Origin: CAZQIO01 sp964593405
GTDB taxonomy: Bacteria > Patescibacteriota > Minisyncoccia > Minisyncoccales > GBS-2
Direction: 5' to 3'
Assembly: GCA_964593405.1 (NCBI GenBank)
Contig: CAZQIO010000015.1
Location: 1-12,982 of the forward strand
DNA: 12,982 nt
Both the position numbers and the translations under genes were made by a program. The notes beneath the pieces were generated by a model that was not told where the DNA came from, did not search any database, and saw only the letters and a program-made list of their open reading frames with translations. Positions 6,089 to 11,337 of this stretch are shown here, in pieces; position 1 is the stretch's first letter; the number at the start of each line of letters is the position of its first letter.

Positions 6089-6754
6089 TTAACCTCCGAC
6101 TTCCAAAGTTTCAATTAGGCTTGCAATATGAGAAAACCGATTTATCCTTTCCCTCCGTATCTGTTCCGCCTCCTTGCGCGCCTGTTGTGCTCTTTCTCTT
6201 GCTTTTTGACTCGCTTCCTTATACAACTCCATTTCTTGTTGCAATTCCTTTTGCCGTTCCTTTAAATACCTTATTTGCTCTTTTATCGCCCGTATCTCTT
6301 CACCTATTTCTCTAGCCCTCCTTTCTCCTGTCTCCGCCTCTCTTTCGAGCTTTCGTGCCTTAAGCTCTTCTCTTACTACTTCTGGAAGTGCAATCGCTTT
6401 CCCAAGCAGTTCCTCTATTTTAGCAAATGGTTTTAAACCCAACGCAGCAGCTTTTCTGCCAGCTTTTTCTAATCTTTTTTGAGCGCTTTGCATTGAGGAA
6501 TTAATTTTTGCTTCTAAATTTCTCCCGGCCTCAGTTACTTTCTTTGTTAATCTCTCTCTAGTCGATTCAACTCCTCTGACAATTCTGGTTATTTGTTCTC
6601 TGCCTATTTCTTCTGTTATATCTGGAACTGTTAAGAGGTAATCTATGGATTTTTTCAATGTCTCCATTACTCTCTTCAATGTTTTACCTATAGCTTCCCT
6701 CCTTTCTGGCCCTTTTGTTTCTGCTAACTTTTCCCACCTTTCTTTTAAAGACAT
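6089..6754 (-). CDS. Hypothetical 221-residue coiled-coil protein
   Basis: I do not recognise this protein. It is highly charged, rich in Arg, Lys, Glu and Ala, without cysteine, signal peptide or membrane span. An N-terminal helical part (1-125) contains a segment of possible globular character, PDITEEIGREQITRIVRGVE (44-63). A long coiled coil covers about 126-205 (RAREIGEEIRAIKEQIRYLK, then KARERAQQARKEAEQIRRER), and the end SHIASLIETLEVGG is less charged. Base composition is visibly more GC-rich and arginine-rich than the lysine-rich neighbours, suggesting separate origin. It has its own consensus promoter with two tandem repeats in the leader; no Shine-Dalgarno is seen. With the 115-residue gene it forms a two-gene unit inside the repeat-bounded island. 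A structural, filament-forming or partition-like role is conceivable but unsupported. Confidence 0.78.
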   Translation of the reverse strand: MSLKERWEKLAETKGPERREAIGKTLKRVMETLKKSIDYLLTVPDITEEIGREQITRIVRGVESTRERLTKKVTEAGRNLEAKINSSMQSAQKRLEKAGRKAAALGLKPFAKIEELLGKAIALPEVVREELKARKLEREAETGERRAREIGEEIRAIKEQIRYLKERQKELQQEMELYKEASQKARERAQQARKEAEQIRRERINRFSHIASLIETLEVGG

Positions 6755-6773
6755 GGAAATAGATAATTACTTT

Positions 6774-6813
6774 CTTTAAACTTATTTTTTCGACCTTTAA
6801 ACTTATTTTTCGA
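6774..6813 (-). repeat. Two tandem 19-20-bp repeats in the leader of the coiled-coil operon
   Basis: CTTTAAACTTATTTTTTCGA (6774-6793) recurs at 6795-6813 with one T fewer, a period of 21 bp or two helical turns. They lie between the promoter and the ATG, downstream of the expected start near 6818. This arrangement fits paired binding sites for a regulator on one face of the DNA, or a repeated RNA element. Confidence 0.7.
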
Positions 6814-6824
6814 TCTTCTAGAGA

Positions 6825-6854
6825 ATTATAACACCCAAAGATTTGTATTGTCAA
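6825..6854 (-). promoter_or_regulatory. Consensus sigma70 promoter of the coiled-coil gene pair
   Basis: On the minus strand TTGACA (6849-6854) and TATAAT (6825-6830) are both perfect, 18 bp apart, with TG upstream of the -10 as an extended element. It starts 5 bp inside the island from the right repeat, so the gene pair carries its own strong promoter and does not depend on the ferredoxin operon. Confidence 0.82.
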
Positions 6855-6859
6855 GATTG

Positions 6860-6924
6860 TTTTCCCCTATTCTTCAATTGCCCCAACTGGGCAACCTTCT
6901 TTTGCCTCTTTAATGCAATCCTTG
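6860..6924 (-). repeat. 65-bp direct repeat, right copy (ferredoxin 3' end)
   Basis: Partner of 5512-5576. This copy belongs to the intact ferredoxin gene: its last 19 codons, the TAG stop (6869-6867) and 7 nt of 3' flank. Confidence 0.93.
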
Positions 6925-7049
6925 TTTTTTTCCAGATCGGCTCCTTTTTTAACTTGTGATTTTCCATCATCTCCCAATTCAAAAACATCAGGACAAACTG
7001 ATGCGCAATATCCGCAACCTATGCATTTTTCTTTGTTTACTTTGACCAT
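6867..7049 (-). CDS. Single [4Fe-4S] cluster ferredoxin
   Basis: A 60-residue soluble electron carrier. CIGCGYCASVCPDVF supplies Cys9, Cys12 and Cys15, and GCPVGAI supplies Cys53, the four likely cluster ligands. Cys19 and Cys45 are left over and match the disulfide pair of the similar Thermotoga maritima ferredoxin, as I remember it. I chose the ATG at 7049 because GGAG lies 6 nt before it and it follows the glutamate synthase stop by 1 nt, the spacing common in this genome; an in-frame start at 7088 would add 13 atypical residues and overlap the neighbour. Being last in the operon, it may feed electrons to the glutamate synthase domain, to NrdG, or both. Its 3' end is duplicated at 5512-5576. 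Confidence 0.93.
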   Translation of the reverse strand: MVKVNKEKCIGCGYCASVCPDVFELGDDGKSQVKKGADLEKNKDCIKEAKEGCPVGAIEE

Positions 7050-7050
7050 T

Positions 7051-8238
7051 TTAGTCTCCAATAAATTTGACCTTTGCAATTTTGGCAATTTCTGAATTTA
7101 AAGCTCTTAAATGACCTTTGTTTAATTTGTGAATGTCATCTTCCCCGCAGGCTCCGGCAATCATTTTTATCTCTTCTGTGCAATTTTTAACATAATTTGC
7201 GATATTTTTAGCAGCTTCCTCAACATTCAATTTTTTTCTTAATTCAGGGTCTTGGGTTGCGATTCCTACCGGACACTTTCCAAGATAACACAAATTGCAT
7301 TGAATGCAACCCATGGCAATCAACAGAGGAGTTGCACAAAAGACAGCGTCCGCTCCCAAAGCCAAGACCTTTGCAAAATCTGCCCCAATGTTTAGTCCTC
7401 CACCAATCCAAAGTTCTTGTTTTGCTTTCTTTTTATCTAATATTTCTCTTGCTTTGGCCAAAACTGCCAAAGTTGGAATTCCAACTTCATTGAGCATTAC
7501 CTCAGGGGCAGCTCCGGTTGCTCCTCCCTTTCCATCGATAGCTATTATATCTGGCTCAGCTTTTATTGCCAATTCAATATCTTTTTCATCCGGTGCTCCC
7601 AATTTCAAAATAATTGGTACTCCTCCTGTAATTTCTCTCAACCATTCAATTTTTTTCTTTAAATCTTTAATGTCTTTAATGTCTGGATGGTAAGCTGGAG
7701 AGTGAACATCTTGGTCAAGGGGAACTCCTCTGATTTTGGCAATTTCTGGGGTCAGTTTTTCTTTTGGTAAAAGCCCTCCCTGGCCCGGCTTTGCAGATTG
7801 TCCAATTTTAATTTCAATAGCATCAGCTTGTTTTAAAACCTCTTTTGTAATTCCAAACCTCCCTGTTGAATACTGAACTATTAAATATTTTGCGTTTTCT
7901 CTTTCTTCTGGCAACATTCCTCCTTCTCCAGTGTTGGCAATCGTTCCTGCTAGGCTAGAAGCTTTTGCCAAAGCAATCTTTGCTTCCTTGCTCAAAGCAC
8001 CAAAGGACATTGCCCCAAAAACAATCGGGGTTTCAATCTCTATTGGTTTTTTACTAAATTTTCCAATGACTGTTTTTGAACTAATTTTTTCTTTGTAATA
8101 ATCTACAGGTCTTTTTGCCAATTGAGCCGGAACGAAAACTAAATCATCAAAAGAAATTTTTCCATATTTTTTCCCCCTCCCACTGGCAATGGGCACTCCT
8201 TTTGTGCGTTTTTGAATTTCTTTAACAAGATCTTGCAT
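7051..8238 (-). CDS. Stand-alone glutamate synthase FMN/Fe-S domain protein (archaeal type)
   Basis: This is the FMN-binding glutamate synthase domain, which aminates 2-oxoglutarate using ammonia and electrons delivered through an Fe-S cluster. Numbering here is for the longer reading from 8274. Seen: PIVFGAMSFGALS (83-95), ANTGEGGMLPEE (113-124), IKIGQSAKPGQGG (155-167), HSPAYHPDI (191-199), IDGKGGATGAAP (246-257), WIGGGLNIGAD (289-299) and the cluster motif CIQCNLCYLGKCPVGIATQ (323-341). Compared with bacterial GltB the motif has one extra cysteine (Cys326), as I recall for archaeal forms. There is no glutaminase domain and no NADPH subunit in the window; the adjacent ferredoxin is a likely donor. 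I prefer the ATG at 8238 (7 nt after the metK stop, 395 residues); a TTG at 8274 would add 12 residues overlapping metK. Substrate is not proven; an amine or amino-acid oxidoreductase is possible. Confidence 0.85.
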   Translation of the reverse strand: MQDLVKEIQKRTKGVPIASGRGKKYGKISFDDLVFVPAQLAKRPVDYYKEKISSKTVIGKFSKKPIEIETPIVFGAMSFGALSKEAKIALAKASSLAGTIANTGEGGMLPEERENAKYLIVQYSTGRFGITKEVLKQADAIEIKIGQSAKPGQGGLLPKEKLTPEIAKIRGVPLDQDVHSPAYHPDIKDIKDLKKKIEWLREITGGVPIILKLGAPDEKDIELAIKAEPDIIAIDGKGGATGAAPEVMLNEVGIPTLAVLAKAREILDKKKAKQELWIGGGLNIGADFAKVLALGADAVFCATPLLIAMGCIQCNLCYLGKCPVGIATQDPELRKKLNVEEAAKNIANYVKNCTEEIKMIAGACGEDDIHKLNKGHLRALNSEIAKIAKVKFIGD

Positions 8239-8245
8239 AATTTTT

Positions 8246-9445
8246 TTAACAAACTGGATAGTGACCTTTGACAATTTCGAGTTGAATTTTTCTCAAATTA
8301 TCAAAGAGATAATTGACTATCTTGAAAGCTTTGTCTTTTGCCAGGTTAAAGTTTTTGGCAATGAGTTTGACGCTGGCAATCTGGGGTTGGTCCAAGGGTT
8401 TTCCAATTTGACTCAAAAGTTCAACTGTACAATCTTTCACTCCTTCAATTTTACCAATTTCTTGAGCCATCAAAAAGGCTAAAATTTGGTAAAGCTTTCC
8501 GGGATGATTAATGTTTTTTCCGGCGGCAGCCTCCAGAGACATTTCCCGGCAGGGAGTAATTAGGCCACAAACCCTGTTTCCCCTTCCAACTTGACCATCG
8601 TCTCCATGTTCTGCCGATAAACCCAAAACTGTCAAATAAATTTCGCTCTCTGATTTTGCCTCTGGATTGTCAAGGGTGTTGTGAAAAACAAAAACTTCTT
8701 TGAAATCAAACTTTCTTTTTATTGAATTCTCAATTTCTTTTCTCACCCTTTCTTTCTTTTCAAAATAATCTTGCACATTTTTGATAAACCTATCAATGTA
8801 AGAGACAGTAAAGGTAATTTTGATTTTGTTTTTTTCTCTCAAAGACATTACTTTAATGTCGCTTCCAACAAATGGATATTTTTTTGTGAATTTTTTTGAG
8901 TTGAGAGTGTTGGCCAAAAGTAAAGTTAACCTTTCGGTTTTTGAATAGGGACCGTGAGCGATTCCAAAGGAGGTGTCGTTGGCAATTGGAACCTCTTTTG
9001 ACCTTTTGAAAACTTCTTTTAAGTTTTCAGCCCCTGGTTTAAAATCGACAAAAATTTTAAAATTTTCCTTTAGCATCTTTACTCCGTTTAATTTTTCTCT
9101 CAATACATCAAGGGCTGCCTTTTTTGCGATTTTTTCAACCGGAATTTTTTCTTTTCCAACTTTGTCCGTTGCCCTTCCGGCAATGACAATTTTTATTGGC
9201 TTTAAAATTTTCCCGCCTCCAAATTTTGGCTGAGACATTCCGGCAACCAAAAGGCCTTTGTCTAAGTTGTGATGTAAAACTTGACCAAACTTTTTAAAGT
9301 AGTATTGAGAAAGAGCTTGAGAGGCTGCTTCGCAAACTAGATCGCAAATTGTGTCTGGATGGCCAAAACCTTTTCTTTCTACGATTTCCACTTCTCTGTC
9401 TTCGATTGGTATTGAATCTGATTTTTCAATGACAATGTTTCTCAT
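8246..9445 (-). CDS. metK: Archaeal-type S-adenosylmethionine synthetase
   Basis: The enzyme makes S-adenosylmethionine from methionine and ATP. The 399-residue sequence belongs to the divergent archaeal family, not the usual bacterial MetK: EIVERKGFGHPDTICD (20-35), LHHNLDKG (57-64), PKFGGG (73-78), VIAGRAT (87-93), GDDGQVGRGNRVCGLITP and REMSLEAAAGKNINHPGKLY follow the archaeal signatures in order. It starts at an ATG that overlaps the nrdG stop as ATGA. The operon context is telling: the next gene upstream is a radical SAM enzyme that consumes its product. An archaeal-type enzyme beside bacterial genes such as mnmA and iscR suggests old horizontal transfer, although such genes also occur in some bacterial lineages. 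Function is confident. Confidence 0.95.
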   Translation of the reverse strand: MRNIVIEKSDSIPIEDREVEIVERKGFGHPDTICDLVCEAASQALSQYYFKKFGQVLHHNLDKGLLVAGMSQPKFGGGKILKPIKIVIAGRATDKVGKEKIPVEKIAKKAALDVLREKLNGVKMLKENFKIFVDFKPGAENLKEVFKRSKEVPIANDTSFGIAHGPYSKTERLTLLLANTLNSKKFTKKYPFVGSDIKVMSLREKNKIKITFTVSYIDRFIKNVQDYFEKKERVRKEIENSIKRKFDFKEVFVFHNTLDNPEAKSESEIYLTVLGLSAEHGDDGQVGRGNRVCGLITPCREMSLEAAAGKNINHPGKLYQILAFLMAQEIGKIEGVKDCTVELLSQIGKPLDQPQIASVKLIAKNFNLAKDKAFKIVNYLFDNLRKIQLEIVKGHYPVC

Positions 9446-11337
9446 AGATATTTTCTAAAGTGAATGTTTACATATTTTTGACCTTTTTTTACTATTTCCT
9501 CGATTTCTTTTTCCCCAAAGGGGGTAAAGTCTTTTCCAGAGATCGTTTTTCCTTTTTGATAATTTTGAAGAAAGTATTTTTTTGCCCCCTTTATTTTTTT
9601 GCAAATTTCCAAAATATCTTTTGAACTGTGAAATTCTTTCATTATTGTTGTCCTAAATTCATAATCTATTTTGCTTGAAATTAAAATTTTAATCGATTCT
9701 TTAATATTGTCAAACAATTTTTTTGTCAAAACTCCGCCAACAATTTCATTGTACTTTTCAAAGACCAAATCGTGCTTTATATCCATTGCCACATAATCTA
9801 CTAATCTTTTCTCAATTAAATTTTTTAGCACTTTTGGATTTGTGCCGTTGGTTTCTAGTTCCACTAAATATCCAATTTTTTTAATTTTTTTGATAAAGTC
9901 TGAAAGTTCTTTGTTTGTCGTTGGCTCTCCGCCAGAAATTGCTACTGCATCCAAGAATTTCTTTCTCTCTCTTAAAAAAGAAAAAATTTCTTTTTCAGGA
10001 ATTGGCTTTATTCTTTTTATTTCCTCTGTTAAAACCAAATGCGGAACATAGCAATTTGATACATTAAATAGAAAGATATTATAAGTGTGTGTGGGGTTAT
10101 TAATTTCTAAATTAAAAACTTTCGCTCTTTTTTTTACTTTCTTTATTTCTTTTATTCTGAAATATGCATATTTTCCATCTACGAAGCCATATCTTCTTCC
10201 AACATTTATCGATTTTTTTGTTATCAAATGAGATTGATCTAAGATTGAGAAAATTTTTTTGTCTTTTATAGAAATTTCTTTTTCTAAAATTGAATGCCTA
10301 ATTCCGAGTCGCCAGAGAATCAAACTTAATTGATACCTAAGAGTTTCCGAACAACAAGAAAGTCTTTGCCATTGGTATTTTTTAATAAATTTTTCTGACA
10401 TCACCCCATCTCCAAAGAAAATTCCTTTAATTAACTCTTTTTGCAATTCTTTCTTTAAATAAATGAATTCAATGGGAATTTTTTTATTCAAAGAATCCGA
10501 ACCAAAATAATATTTAAAAAACATTCCAACAATCCCTTTATAGCAGGAAAGCTGAATTGTTTTATTTTTTCTGTTTTTTATTTCACTTAATTCAAGTCCG
10601 AAAACTCGAAAGAAGAGATTCTTCACATCTTCAATAAGCTTTTTTTCTTTTCGATTGAAGGTGAAAGAAACATAATATGAATTTTTTCTATTTTTCATTT
10701 TGCTTACGCAACCTTCAGCAAGATAGTAACCTATCAACCGCATAAACTCAGGTGTGATAGGCACGAATATATTGGTACAATATCCACTCCCTTTCACTGC
10801 TATTTTTCCTCCTTTTATTTTTATAACCGGAAGTGCTTTTGCGTTTAAATATTTTTTTTTGGTCATTCCTCTCCGCGGCTGATAAAAACTTAAAATTGCA
10901 GGTACAATATCTAACTGATACGAATCTTTTTCTTCCTGAGGAATAGTAACAGTAAGAAAATCGTAATCTTTATTCAATTTGTCTGCCTCCTTCATTATAA
11001 TTTCTCTTTTCCTTGCATCGTATACTAAGAATTTGTGGTTTGGGGTACATTCAATTATCTCAGAGTGCCAAAATGTTTTAATTTGTAAAAGTTCATTAGT
11101 TTCTCGCTTAAAAAATTTATTTATCGGACTAAATGTTCCCTCACTAGTATAAACTAGATAATTTTTTTGATTGTCCACTATATCTTTTATTGGTACCATT
11201 CCTTTATCGGTCAAAATCTTGTTATTTCCAGTAAAACAAAATTGGCATCTTAAATTGCAACCGGCTAAAAAAACGATGGCAGAAATTCTGCCAGGATATT
11301 CAATCAGGCTTTGCTTTTGGAGCCCGGCAATTATCAT
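9442..11337 (-). CDS. nrdG: Anaerobic ribonucleotide reductase activase NrdG, interrupted by an intein
   Basis: NrdG cleaves SAM at a [4Fe-4S] cluster to place the glycyl radical on NrdD. The 631-residue precursor consists of host residues 1-33, an intein (34-428) and host residues 429-631; splicing would give a 236-residue protein of the size usual for the archaeal/Thermotoga-type activase. The host begins GLQKQSLIEYPGRISAIVFL, reaches GCNLRCQF, and resumes after the intein with CYVPHLVL, restoring CxxxCxxC. Further radical-SAM features are ISGGEPT (467-473), ELETNGT and DYVAMDIKHD. The ATG overlaps the nrdD stop as ATGA, and its own stop overlaps the metK start, so reductase, activase and SAM supply are translationally coupled. 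The activity should depend on splicing. A related radical-SAM activase is the alternative, but nrdD next door settles it. Confidence 0.94.
   Translation of the reverse strand: MIIAGLQKQSLIEYPGRISAIVFLAGCNLRCQFCFTGNNKILTDKGMVPIKDIVDNQKNYLVYTSEGTFSPINKFFKRETNELLQIKTFWHSEIIECTPNHKFLVYDARKREIIMKEADKLNKDYDFLTVTIPQEEKDSYQLDIVPAILSFYQPRRGMTKKKYLNAKALPVIKIKGGKIAVKGSGYCTNIFVPITPEFMRLIGYYLAEGCVSKMKNRKNSYYVSFTFNRKEKKLIEDVKNLFFRVFGLELSEIKNRKNKTIQLSCYKGIVGMFFKYYFGSDSLNKKIPIEFIYLKKELQKELIKGIFFGDGVMSEKFIKKYQWQRLSCCSETLRYQLSLILWRLGIRHSILEKEISIKDKKIFSILDQSHLITKKSINVGRRYGFVDGKYAYFRIKEIKKVKKRAKVFNLEINNPTHTYNIFLFNVSNCYVPHLVLTEEIKRIKPIPEKEIFSFLRERKKFLDAVAISGGEPTTNKELSDFIKKIKKIGYLVELETNGTNPKVLKNLIEKRLVDYVAMDIKHDLVFEKYNEIVGGVLTKKLFDNIKESIKILISSKIDYEFRTTIMKEFHSSKDILEICKKIKGAKKYFLQNYQKGKTISGKDFTPFGEKEIEEIVKKGQKYVNIHFRKYL
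10054..11238 (-). mobile_element. LAGLIDADG-type intein in NrdG
   Basis: The insert is 395 residues, from Cys34 to Asn428 of the precursor. Splicing motifs: block A CFTGNNKILTDKGMVPI with nucleophile Cys34; block B ECTPNHKFL with Thr98 and His101; block F VFNLEINNPTHTYNIF with His417; block G FNVSN followed by host Cys429. The residue before the terminal Asn is Ser427, not the usual His. The endonuclease shows two dodecapeptide motifs, LIGYYLAEGC (201-210) and LIKGIFFGDG (302-311), each with an acidic residue in place, about 100 residues apart, so homing activity may be retained. The insertion point lies immediately before the third cluster cysteine of the radical SAM motif, and because the intein also starts with Cys, the unspliced protein still spells CxxxCxxC. 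Confidence 0.95.

Noticed and set aside
7050..7088. Upstream in-frame ATG adding 13 residues to the ferredoxin
   Set aside because: It would overlap the glutamate synthase gene; the ATG at 7049 has GGAG at the right distance, follows the stop by 1 nt and gives a normal ferredoxin N-terminus.
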